A model generated the notes under the pieces. The model saw nothing but the letters and a program-made list of their open reading frames with translations, ran no database searches and was not told the origin of the DNA. The position numbers and the translations under genes are program-made. Positions 26,041-36,848 of a stretch of DNA of 64,000 nucleotides are shown here, one piece after another. Location of the stretch: positions 12,983,357 through 13,047,356 of the forward strand of contig JABBOT010000010.1 of NCBI GenBank assembly GCA_016165875.1. The letters run 5' to 3'. This stretch comes from Acanthopleura granulata (taxonomy: Eukaryota; Mollusca; Polyplacophora; Chitonida; Chitonidae). Each line of letters opens with the position of its first letter. Positions within the stretch are counted from its first letter, which is position 1.

Positions 26041-26535
26041 GCAATCGATATATCCACTCGTAAAAAAACTGAAAAGAAGAAGGCGGGGATCTCTTTATAA
26101 TCAGAGACTGCCTGGTGCAGTTTCTATTGCACCAGAACAAGAGACTATTATATCCAGGGAGTATCTGAGAGAATGTTGCCTTCATCTATTATGTAGAAAA
26201 TCCAATGTTTACGAGCACAATATTTTCTACAACTTAGCTACTATTGTCTTATAAATTTTCTTAGGTGGGATAATTTTCATCTCCTGCCATGCTGAGCAAT
26301 CGATATATCCACTCGTAAAAAAACTGAAAAGAAGAAGGCGGGGATCTCTTTATAGTCAGAGACTGCCTGGTGCAGTTTCTATTGCACCAGAACAAGAGAC
26401 TATTATATCCAGGGAGTATCTGAGAGAATGTTGCCTTCATCTATTATGTAGAAAATCCAATGTTTACGAGCACAATATTTTCTACAACTTAGCTACTATT
26501 GTCTTATAAATTTTCTTAGGTGGGATAATTTTCAT
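26041..26535. repeat. Recent tandem duplication, period 255 bp
   Basis: Bases 26041-26280 recur at 26296-26535 with about one difference (TATAATCAG against TATAGTCAG), separated by 15 bases. Each copy carries two perfect hairpins, with arms CTGGTGCA/TGCACCAG and TGTAGAAAAT/ATTTTCTACA. It could be a very young duplication or an assembly artefact. The reading frames in it match nothing recognised. Confidence 0.92.
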
Positions 26536-27467
26536 CATGCTGTCACTCAGAGTAATTCATGGATAAGAGGTGTTAATGATTGGGAGCATTGATAGACTCT
26601 CCCCTCCAACAGAATGCAAATTATCCACATTTCAATCATTCTACACTTTTTGTACTCCTAAGAGGTCAATTCACATAAACTTCGCACTTTCTGATGACTG
26701 CTGTCATGAATGTTTTCTCCAGGTGTGGAGCGCTCAGGCAGCAGAGTATCTGACATGGGGAATTAATATTTCAGCTGCACAGCTCAACTGCCTGGTTTTC
26801 TTGGAAACTGTGTAATGACTCAAAGAGGCCCACAAACCAAGGTTAATGAATTATATTTTTTACTGGAATTTTTGTATCTAATCGATGTTAAACCATGCAG
26901 AGTGTTTACACTTAAACACTGTAATTCAATAAAAACTATAAATCTACAATGAAACAGATTAAGTATAACTTAATGACACTAAGCTGGTTTTCTGAAACCT
27001 ATGCTCTAAGAGCAATATATTTCTTTTCTGTTTGATGGTGAAAACTGTTTAAGTCTCAGTTAAACGATCAATTTTGACAATTTTTGTCAAATATCAGATT
27101 GTTTGAAAATCATGAAAATCATGGCTCTTTTAAAATCTGTTGCTCGGCTGAAATTCGCCATCCCTGCTTGTATGGTGACCCCATGTCATGATGCCCTGTA
27201 CTATCCTATAGAACCTCACCCTAACCAACAATCTAGTAATTCTTGAAGCAAACTCATTGAATGTTATCACCATAAAGACTGGTTCACTGTTTTTACGATC
27301 TTAAAGGCACATCACAACCTCATTTGACATCCCATCGACAAATTGTAATTGAGAATTTCAAAATAACTTTCTTCATTGCCTGATGATGATGATGTTGCAC
27401 AATGTGATCGAGTGACATGACTAGAAATGCAGTAGCTCTTTTTTTCCGGAGGACTTCTTTGTTTATC
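26536..27467. other. No recognisable gene
   Basis: Unique AT-rich DNA with a (GAT)n-like patch at 27383-27394. Nothing else is seen. Confidence 0.5.
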
Positions 27468-27640
27468 TAACTGGTGTTTTGTGCCATACTCACGAATATT
27501 TCACTTATACAACGGCGACCAGCGTTATGGTGGGAAGAAACTAAGCAGAGCCCTGGGGAAACCTGTGACCATCAGCACATTGCTGGCAGACATTCACACA
27601 TACAAGCAGACAGGAAGCCAGTCCGAGCTTGTTCAAGAGA
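27468..27640 (-). mobile_element. SINE fragment
   Basis: The body of the main SINE family is present (CTGGTGTTTTGTGCCATACT, then CAGCGTTATGGTGGGAAG, then the GGAAACCTGTGACCATC block). The head end is lost and the tail is diverged. Confidence 0.75.
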
Positions 27641-29141
27641 AACATTCACAGATTTAAAAAAAAGGATTCTTAGCTAATCTAGAAACCCCCAATCCACAAA
27701 TATCACACTTAGCCCTTAAAACTGTTTTTTTTTTTTTTTCTCAGTGCTTTCTGATTACCAGATATTCAAAATGCTCATCAGCAATATTTCGGGAAACATT
27801 TAAGTTTATTGTCTTTTATCTCTGCTTTTTGATCAATAATGCTCAAAGACTAAAGAAAGCTTTGGCAAAATAAGAAGGAATATGGCATTTTTTTTATTGG
27901 ATGTCTAATATCGTGTTACAAATGATGTTAGACACAGATGCCAGTCTTGGGAAACAAAAGACTATTAAAAAAAATAAGCCAGATCGCACAAAGAATATGA
28001 CATAATATGCCACTGGCCCATCTCAGAGTTGTCAACTTACATCAACATGTGTCAAAAGGTTTATATTAGCATATTATCAATGTCACACAACACAGGCAAT
28101 AAAATAATTCATGTAAGTTAAAAAAAATCATCTGTTTTTTTTTCACCCAGACATCCCTTAACAATATTTTGCCCTTCAGTCTATGATAAATTAATTGACA
28201 TGGCCTTATTATCACTATGCAAAATAAACTATGCACTGAAGCACCAAAATTTAATTTTCATTAAGAAAATTACTGAGAAAAGGCTTATACCATGTATACT
28301 TGGCATATGCCTTACTAGAAGTATCTCACCCAAAACCCAAAAGGTTTTAGTCCATCTATGCAGATTTGCGATTGCTGGCAACTTGATTCAGCAGTTGTTT
28401 TGAGTGGAACATGTTCTACTTTTCTGCACCTTGAATCAAGCATCATGTTGTACTCAGACCTTCTCGCTTACTCTCAGTTGAGCACTCGCTGCACAATGTG
28501 CGCACTCTATATCATGCACTGCATACAACAGACAACAACTGACTGTCAAGGTGCAACATCAGTAAGAACAAATGCCACCAATCATATACATCCTACACCC
28601 AGATTTGTCAGACGTTTCGACATAAGCGTTACATGCATAGACTGACACTGTGGAGTTGGCCTTGAATGCTCATCCTTCATATTAGGTGACAAACAGAATC
28701 AGGAACTTTGAACTTTGATAAGCCTCTGACAATTTACTAATTCCATGAAAATGGTACAACCACCAGAGGGTTATTCTTGATGTGTGTGACTTCTGCGGGT
28801 ACATGTCCTGCAAGAGCAACACTGTATTGCAAACAGTGGGTTACAGACATCGTTTGGTTTCTGTAATAGAAAACACTTGGAGAGGTATATTAAATTCACC
28901 AATGAAACTAAGATCCTGAAAATGTTTTAATTTCACAAATAGGCATACAACAATATGCTAGATAATTTGTTGTGTTGATATATACCACGTAAACTGTATG
29001 TGTGTACATCCACAGTTCTGTTGCTCAAGTACAAATGTATATACCATCATCAGCTTTTCACAATTTCATGTGATTATTAACATGTAGAGAGCTTTTCCCA
29101 GGGAGAATTAAGAAGTTCTGCAGCTTATCTCGCAATATAAA
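27641..29141. other. No recognisable gene
   Basis: AT-rich DNA with a T-run at 27727-27740 and oligo-A runs. Plus-strand open frames at 28200-28645 have no domain or splice support. Confidence 0.45.
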
Positions 29142-29324
29142 GCATGCAATGACAGCATAACACAAATCATGCAATGACAGCATTACACAAATCATGCAAT
29201 GACAGCATTACACAAATCATGCAATGACAGCATGACACAAATCATGCAATGACAGCGTTACACAAATCATGCAATGACAGCATTACACAAATCATGCAAT
29301 GACAGCATTACACACATCATGTGA
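29142..29324. repeat. 25-bp minisatellite, about seven units
   Basis: The unit is ATCATGCAATGACAGCATTA plus CACAA, repeated about seven times with single-base differences (CATGACACAA, CGTTACACAA). Confidence 0.93.
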
Positions 29325-29970
29325 CTATACCATACACAGAGAATTCAAACAATATGACTTTTCAAAGTTTGTATTTATTTAATTATATGACAGTTGCTTA
29401 TAACGTAATTCTGTGTTGTGATCCCTTATTTAAAACACTGTAACTTTCTAATATTATACTAATCTGGTCAGCATTTGCCCCAGACTCTGAGCTGTGTACA
29501 CCTCATAGCATGCACTGTAGCTTCTAAAAGTTCTTCTGTTTATGAGCTTTAACATCATTGTACATATCTTGTCCATTCTGGAAATAAATACCCGTGTTGT
29601 AAACGTGTAAACAATTCGTAAACGATTACACCGTCGAGAAAAATTTTGATAACCGATGCGGTATAAGAACGGTGAAGTCACAGCTGTTTTCAGTCCTTCA
29701 ATTTTTTAGGCCACCACCCTGTTTGATGTCAATTTGTACACCATTTTTGCTGTACATTCACGCTTCAAGCTTGTGTTTTGTCACTTGCTATTTCGTTAAG
29801 AGGCTTGAATTCATTTGTGCTTGCACTGCTCATTGTCTCTTTGTGCCGTTACATACTTTTTACCCTCATTTACTCTTGAAGTGGCATTGAAATTAGGCCA
29901 TTTTGCATCAAGCCTGAGGTCTGAGCCTCTAGTGCTCAGCAAGCGACTTATTTTTCTCTTACCTGGTGCC

Positions 29971-30177
29971 GATTCCACCAAGCCATTTCTGACTTAAGTT
30001 AAAATTCGAATCATCATCACAGTGTTTTGTTTTTGACATGGGAGCTTGAAATTTTAATACATTGGTCTGATGATAATTTTGAAGATGTGGTCAAAATGAT
30101 AATTTCTAGAGTCCAAATACAAGCCCTAAAATGATATTTGAAATTTTGACTGAAGTCAGAAATGACTTTGTGGAATC
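29971..30177. mobile_element. MITE-like element, GATTCCAC family
   Basis: The left end GATTCCACCAAGCCATTTCT, then GACTTAAGTT, is mirrored at the right end (reverse complement GATTCCACAAAGTCATTTCT, then GACTTCAGTC). This gives terminal inverted repeats of about 35 bp in a 207-bp element with no coding capacity. A one-ended relative is at 4628. Confidence 0.7.
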
Positions 30178-30589
30178 AACCCCAGCTCCCAAGGGGAAGT
30201 GTTGGCTAGCTGAGCAGTAGGGGAGGCCAGAGATATCCTTCAGTTCAGGTATTCAAGAGGAACTGTGAATCTTTTTACTTTCTGTGTACTGGGACTTGTC
30301 TTGTAAACTCCTGGTGTTTCCACCAGATTTGTGGTATCCATAAGACATTGTATTTTTATTACTGTTTGCATTGTTCTCGTATACAGTATGTAGGTTATAT
30401 TGCTTAGATTATATTATTTAATTATATGTATGAATTTATCTACATGTATAAGTGTCTCTGTGATTCTTTGATCTCCTGTAAGGCTTTAATCCCTGGCTGG
30501 GAGATAAGCAAGCTGGCTATTTACTGTTTTTCCTCTCAGATTACTGATACCTATGCATATGATTTCACTCCAATGCAATTTGTCATATT

Positions 30590-30810
30590 TATGGGTGCAG
30601 GCCACCAGAATGCACCGCAGAATTCACTGAGCCCTGGCAAGTCACTGCGCGCAACACTGGTGGGGAGACAAGTGGACTTCAGCAAACACTAGACTGCGCA
30701 AACGCCCATATGAACGTGTTAGGGAATCTACAAATTCCCAGCCCACGCCGGGTTTTGAACCTGGTCATATAGTGTGTCCTAGCAACTGACATGTTAAACA
30801 TATACTAAAG
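30590..30810 (-). repeat. Possible degenerate tRNA-derived repeat
   Basis: On the minus strand CCAGGTTCAAAACCCGG (30747-30763) is a good B box. An A-box-like region lies upstream near 30790. The adjoining GC-richer stretch to 30590 is unlike its surroundings. The family is not recognised. Confidence 0.3.
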
Positions 30811-31694
30811 TGACCAGAGACACACTCATTCATAGATGTGGCATATACTGATAATGGCATAGCATGATCTTCTTTCCAAAGACAAATATATACACAATGG
30901 ACAGTCAGCTTGTCAGTGTTGATGCTATCTTATTACTTTGCGCAGGCATTGAACATAAACCATCACTGGCCTTCATCTATAATACTTTTAAGAAGTGCAA
31001 GAAAATCAAACCACCAATCCACAATCTATATTGTTTTGGAGAAATCAAGAAACAAAGCCTGTTTGAAATAAAAAGTCTGTTACATATGTAATAATGAAAC
31101 AGAACAAATTTGACAGTCTGCTGATCTAACTCCAATCGTGTGAAGCAGACAATACATGTTGTGTTTCAGCATTAAAAACAGGTTATTTTTAGCAAGTGGT
31201 CAATATGTTTCTAGACCTGTTGGGCAGTTGCCAAGTAAATAGACGGTTTTGTCTCAGGGCAAGGATGTATACTGCTCTCCACCAATCAGATCTGGATATG
31301 AAGGACAAATCATAATGGGTATATATAATTGATTTATCGACCTAAAACGCTGAATACACCTATAAATCTTGAAATATCTTGACTGCATGTTGATAAGTGA
31401 CAGGCATTGTATCTTCCAGGAGGACGCCTCCAAAAACCGGAATACTCAGCGTAAGCAATTAGCCGGGGCAACCTCTGGCATTATAGCCACAGAGAATAAT
31501 CACAAAGGACCCCCTGGACATATAGGCCTCAGCCTAATTTATTGGTGATCATTAAGAACACTTTTAATCATTTCAACCCATGTATAACCCCTCAATATAT
31601 ATCCCCAGGTTTCATAATTATTCAATAATTGCAGAGAATAAAATCACGCCTATATATGTCTATGGAAGTGTAGTTGCATGCTCTAAATAAAGCA
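30811..31694. other. No recognisable gene
   Basis: AT-rich unique DNA. No supported feature. Confidence 0.5.
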
Positions 31695-31890
31695 GGGGGC
31701 ATCCATGACCAAGATGGTTAGCACAGGAGGACAGCGCAGTGACCCAGGTGCCTCCCACCAATGCTGTTTAAGACCAGCTTATTCTGGCTTCCTCTCTGGC
31801 CATATGTGGGAACCTGTGGATTGGTCGTCCATGGGTTTTTTCCCACCATGACGCTGGCCAACGTTGTTTAAAGTGAAATATTCAGCAGAC
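31695..31890 (+). mobile_element. Diverged SINE copy with head
   Basis: A head GGGGCATCCATGACCAAGAT and GGTTAGCAC is followed by the GTGACCCAGGTGCCTCCCAC block, GGCTTCCTCTCTGGCCATAT and CCCACCATGACGCTGGCC. The tail is decayed. Confidence 0.7.
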
Positions 31891-32421
31891 AAGAGTCATA
31901 TATTGTATTTTATGATTAAAATTCACAATCGTGCAACAAGATTGACACATTACAACTTTAATGATATCTGAAAGTATGTATGATGAATCTCACTGTGTGA
32001 ATGTTGCATGAATGACACAAGCTTGTTGGCCAACCAAGCCGTAGTGTTTTATCCAACATCAAACATGTCAAATCACTACCACAATCATACAACATACCCA
32101 GGGTACCCAAGGAAACCTGTCTTTTTTCTTTTTCATGGAGATACAGGGTCATTTTGGAACCTTAAAGAGAAAAACCCTGTCAAAGTATGCCTAAATTCAA
32201 ATTTAAGTACAAAAAAACAAATTAAGTGAATTAAGATCATAAAGTCTGGTCAAATCTATAAAAAAAGATAAAAAAACACATTTTATACTATATTAAAGAC
32301 CTCTGCCCCATCAATAAAACAAAATTGCATATGACATACACATATTTATGATGCCATTCTGCCGCTTACAGGGAAATTTGTCTTTACCTCCTTAGTGTGT
32401 TACATCATACTGAATACGTAC

Positions 32422-32637
32422 TACATGTATACCGGTCGCTGTGAGTTCAAGTCCAGCTCATGCTGAATTTCTCTCCTGCCGTACATGGGAAGGTTTGCCA
32501 GCAACCTGTGCATGGTCGTGGGTTTCCATGGGCTCTGCCCATTTTCGTCCCACCATAATGCTGGCCCCTGTCATATACGTGAAATATTCTTGAGTGTGGT
32601 GTAAAACACCAAACAAACAAATAAATAAATACATGTA
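32422..32637 (+). mobile_element. 5'-truncated SINE inserted at TACATGTA
   Basis: The copy begins at the B-box region (GCTGTGAGTTCAAGTCCAGC) and runs to TAAAACACCAAACAAACAAA and an (AAATA)n tail. TACATGTA occurs directly before (32422-32429) and directly after (32630-32637), probably the target-site duplication. Confidence 0.82.
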
Positions 32638-33639
32638 GGCCCATACACTCCAGTGCCTGTAGATGGAAATTGTTCCAGTGTTCTAATATCCATACTACTG
32701 CTTCCCTAAAGCATCAGGATAAACATGTCTGACTTTTATCACCTATGGTTAAGCTTCTTTCAGCTGGCACACTGTCTAATCAGTCAGTTCTCCTTAATGC
32801 GGAGTGTTGTCTTAAGCAAAGATGCCAAACCCACTTGTACTGCAGTCTATGCCAAGGTGGAATATGAGACCAGTGTTACATGGGAGTGGATGCTCTCACC
32901 ATTATGCCATATCTGCGCTGTCTTCAGGCTCTTCCATAAAGGCCAAGTCTCTGTGTGCTCTGGAAAGCTTTTGACACTCGAGGAACAAAGGGAGAAAAGC
33001 AGGAGGCAATGGGTCACATGGTTGCATTTTCACGTAATCTCGTAAAACTAACCCTGCGTTCCAAACCTTTTCACAAGAAAAGATGAAAAACTCGTCTCAA
33101 ATTATTAAGAACAAACTTGTTAAGAAAAGGCTTAGGAAATGTCAGTACTGATTACAGCCTGGCACCTTGGTCACCCAACCCGACGACAGCCGGCTTGGAG
33201 TCGTTCCCTTTCAGACATGTACAAATACATGGAAATGGGACTCAAGTCACCATCCTATCTTTTAAACACAGACTGCACATTGAAGAGACAGGTGTGGACA
33301 CAGAGATTGTAACCCTATATATAGCTACAGTTTCCACAAAAAGAAGCCTAACAGAATCTAAATAAAATACACTGAATGGTTAAAAGCACACTTGTTGAGT
33401 TTGAGGCTAACCAAGGCCTTGGGCTATGAATTGGGTATAAGCACAGTACACACTTGCTTAGATAAGCAACTAAGAGCCAAAAACAGGCTTAAAAACTTTG
33501 CAAGAATAGCATATCTTCTCGTTGCAGGGAAGTATTGTAGGTTACACATCTCTTTCATGTACACCAGGCATTTTAATATATGTTCAATATTTTCTTCCCA
33601 GAAGCTTGATTGAATTGGCAAGTTGACAGGCATGTCTCA
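32638..33639. other. No recognisable gene
   Basis: Unique DNA. Open frames at 32725-33045 and 33117-33365 have no recognised domain or splice structure. Confidence 0.4.
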
Positions 33640-33860
33640 CCAATATCAACACCTGATCCACAGGCTAATTTGATTATTGACTGAATAAAGTAACTAGCCG
33701 GTTTTAATTTGTTAAGAGCCCTAGCAGCTACGTCTGTAATTCCACTTCCCTGCCTGGAGAAGCCGACAGAAGACATAATGCACCCGACTGGGCTGAATTA
33801 GCCAGCTACTTATGTTCAAACTGCTGGGGAAAATTTAATACAGAATCACATTACACAATA
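33640..33860. promoter_or_regulatory. Candidate conserved-type noncoding segment
   Basis: A non-repetitive stretch is dense in homeodomain-type words (CTAATTTGATTATTGACTG, TTTTAATTTG, GAATTAGCC). An alternative reading is a minus-strand exon after CTGTCGGCTTCTCCAG with frame QGSGITDVAARALNKLKP, but no family matches. The two cannot be told apart without comparison. Confidence 0.2.
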
Positions 33861-34995
33861 AAAGCAAACTTGCCGATACTGATTTACTGTATCCTTTTAG
33901 CTGTCCACATGTTATGACACATGGTGCAGGATTCAATATATTTTATGAGCACTTCTGTCAGGTTTTGCAAAGTATATACATTTTGTAAATTAAGCCCTGG
34001 AGTCAGAAATCTAGTTAGTGTTACTTAAAAAAAAAAATCAAATCAGCAAGAAATTTATAAATCACATCTGTATGCACACTTTGGAGTTGGGGGGTGAGGG
34101 TTCATAGAAACAGATTAAAGAATTTCAACCTGAGTTTTTCATTTCATTAGCCCTGAAGGCATCGACACACCTCTATGAAAACTAATCTGTGGACAGCACA
34201 CATTTATCTGATTGCTTCCTTCTTTAGTCAATAACTTACACTAAATATACGTAAAATCCTGTTACAGCCAACATGTTCCTTTGTGGAATCTGTGATGGGG
34301 AACATCCAGGAAAAAAAACCTTTTGACCACCAATAGCTACATTTGCATTTCCAATTTAAAATGGATGATAAATTGAACAGTCTTAATTAACTGTCAAATC
34401 TCAATTCTTTAATGTTCAGGTATTTTATGTTTTCAGTTTCTTCCTATGACTCACGATGTCCCAACTTCTACAGGCCACAATGGCACAATAGCAGCTGTTT
34501 GCTTAGGGAGTAGAGAAAACTCAAATTTCATGACAGAAATAAATCCACTACAAAAAGGCCTTTAGAGCAAACAAAATATATATGCATTCTGCAACAGTGG
34601 ATTTTTTCTTATCAGTGACATTCTACATATGTGTCGGTGACACTTTAAAGGATGCATGAAATGTTCAGTTTTATTTCTTCATATGCAAGTTAGGACGTCC
34701 TAACATATGAATATAAATTGCAGCTCAGCTTTCGTCTCAGTGACACAAAAATGGCTGTGAACTACTTTTTCCAAGGCTTCAGGGTCTGAACTAAAATCCC
34801 AGTCATCTGAACTTCACTAATAATGAAATTTTTACACTAAACAAAAAGCTAGACCTTTGAGAGGTTATTCATGTCAACAACACACAAATTTACCTGTACA
34901 GCCATACTAATGTAAGCCATATATGGAGCTGACATGAACTGTGGCCATTTTGAACAAGCTAATGCATCAAATACCTCTCTGTTACATTATTAAAC
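33861..34995. other. No recognisable gene
   Basis: AT-rich unique DNA without supported features. Confidence 0.5.
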
Positions 34996-35165
34996 AATTT
35001 ATTTATTTATTTGATTGGTGTTTTATGCTCCAAAATATTTCACTTATACAACAACAGCCAGTGTTACGATGGGAGGAAACCCGGCAGAGCCTGGTGGAAA
35101 GCCACGACCGCCCACAGGTTGCTGGCAGACCTTCCCACCTACGACGGAAGCCAGCATGAATTGGT
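34996..35165 (-). mobile_element. SINE fragment
   Basis: A TTTATTTATTTATTTGATTG tail complement is followed by GTGTTTTATGCTCCAAAATA, GTTACGATGGGAGGAAACCC and CAGACCTTCCCACCTACG. The head is missing. Its tail supplies AATAAA hexamers about 300 bases downstream of the candidate exon at 35304-35428. Confidence 0.8.
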
Positions 35166-35303
35166 CAAGAAACTGTGCATCATGATATAAAAATGTTGGT
35201 ATCTAATGTAATTTTTTTTACTTTTCCAGCAAACATCTTTCAATCAGAAGTCCACAAATTGCTGTTGATATCGCATCTTTGAAGAAGTGCGCAGGTCAGT
35301 AAA

Positions 35304-35428
35304 TCACTGTGGGTAAAAGCGAAAATGCCCAAGTCTACACGAGAGTGTCCCACCTTCTGCATGGACATCCTGAATGCTGATGTCCTGAAAATGTCTCTGA
35401 CGTTTAGCAAGTTTCTGTTCCACTGATC
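35304..35428 (-). CDS. Candidate exon of unknown function, phase-compatible with the MAM gene
   Basis: A good acceptor (GCTTGTTGCAG) precedes an open frame starting SVEQKLAKRQRHFQDISIQD, then VHAEGGTLSCRLGHFRFYPQ and a TGA. Two leading bases (GA) would complete the phase-1 codon left at 41447, so it could be an alternative continuation of the MAM gene. A weaker donor at 35306-35307 would allow further splicing. No domain is recognised, and other frames over the segment are also partly open. The call is tentative. Confidence 0.3.
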
Positions 35429-36640
35429 CTGCAACAAGCAGGCTAATCCCTTCATTAAATTTATTTAATACCAGGTGTGGCATGACATCATGATTCAAAC
35501 AAAATGTTGAACATCTGAAACAGTCTGAAAACTGCCAGATCAGAATAAGAAAAGACTTCAATAATCATTCCCTGGCAAAAGTGTCATGAATCCCTAACCA
35601 GGTACGATTCTTTCTGTCGCTGGATGTGTATGATGTTGTGGGCTGCACCTTAGCTTAATGCAGGCTGTTGAATCTTATTTGACTGCTCTTTGTCAAGTAT
35701 GATTACTCTGGATCTTAGGACTGACTATATAACTGTTACATTTCCCTGAAGGGGGTCACTTTTTGTTGTTATTATTTAACATTGCTGGTTGACAAGACCT
35801 TTGTTACATTCATTAAAGGTACAAGCCCTCAATTATTTTTTCTGCCTGACACCTGCTGGTATAACTGGTCTACCTGAGGGCTTAGGGCTTAAGAGTGCTA
35901 CGATCTTAGAGGATTTCCTTATCCCACTCAATTACTTCTACTCAGGATATGCATTACTTTAGCACACTTATCAGCGCACGTGTTATATGCACTTTAAAAT
36001 GTAATGCTACCGTATAATCTTGTGTTTGTACACTGAAAACAATTTTAACATGAGAAAAAAAAAGTCAGCACTTATTTGATTTGATTATATTGGTGCTACA
36101 CAGAAGAAGGTGTTCTTCTTGAATTTCATCTGAACTCCTATCGCTACCCTGTTGGTTTCACTGCATACAAGGATCATTAAAGGGCAGTGTATAGCACGGG
36201 ACTATGATAGGTTAATTACCTTCACCCACATATCCTGAGTACCATCACGCAATTCCATTCTTTGTGCAGGTTGTTAAAACCTCACACAAATTCATGTAGA
36301 GTTCCTTGACCTGAAATAAGTTGTGTTCAAGAAATTTCCTTCTGAATCCCACCTGGTCCAATGCATTAGTGGTGTACTTAACTTATGTCATGTTAGACAT
36401 TTTTTTTCCCTACACGTACATACTATCTTATCTCTGTCACAAGTGAGAGAGGAGAAATAATTTTGGTTATGGCACTTAAGACATATATAATATCTCCGCA
36501 GGTTTCACATTCACATCTGGCACATTCGCTATCATTCATGCTACAACACTATATATACACATGAAAAGTGATTTGACGATTTTGACCACTGACACCCACT
36601 GCTATAAGAAACACATTATAGCAATCTATCTGGTCTCGCT
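35429..36640. other. No recognisable gene
   Basis: Unique AT-rich DNA. The GGGCTTAAGAGTGCTACGAT word near 35885 resembles hairpin MITE remnants but is too short to call. Confidence 0.4.
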
Positions 36641-36848
36641 TACCCTAATTCTTCTAATTATTGGGACATATGTTAGTCCTGCTGAAAGCAAAATATTACA
36701 TTTCTCTTCCAGCTTCTGGGAAAAGTAAAGATATGGATATGTTAGTCATTAGATGGTCTCACCATGGGAGAAAACACATACTTTGTTTCCTTGTCAGCAT
36801 TACACATACGTTTACTAAAATGTCCCGAAAATTAGACGAAGTAGGGTA
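36641..36848. mobile_element. MITE-like element, TAGGGTAA family copy 2
   Basis: The terminal repeats are TACCCTAATTCTTCTAATTA at the left and, reverse-complemented, TACCCTACTTCGTCTAATTT at the right, each followed by GGGACAT-type sequence. This gives about 29 bp of inverted repeat. The interior aligns in blocks with the copy at 8231-8413. Confidence 0.75.

Noticed and set aside
29142..29324. CRISPR-like array
   Set aside because: Units are contiguous 25-bp repeats without spacers, in animal DNA.
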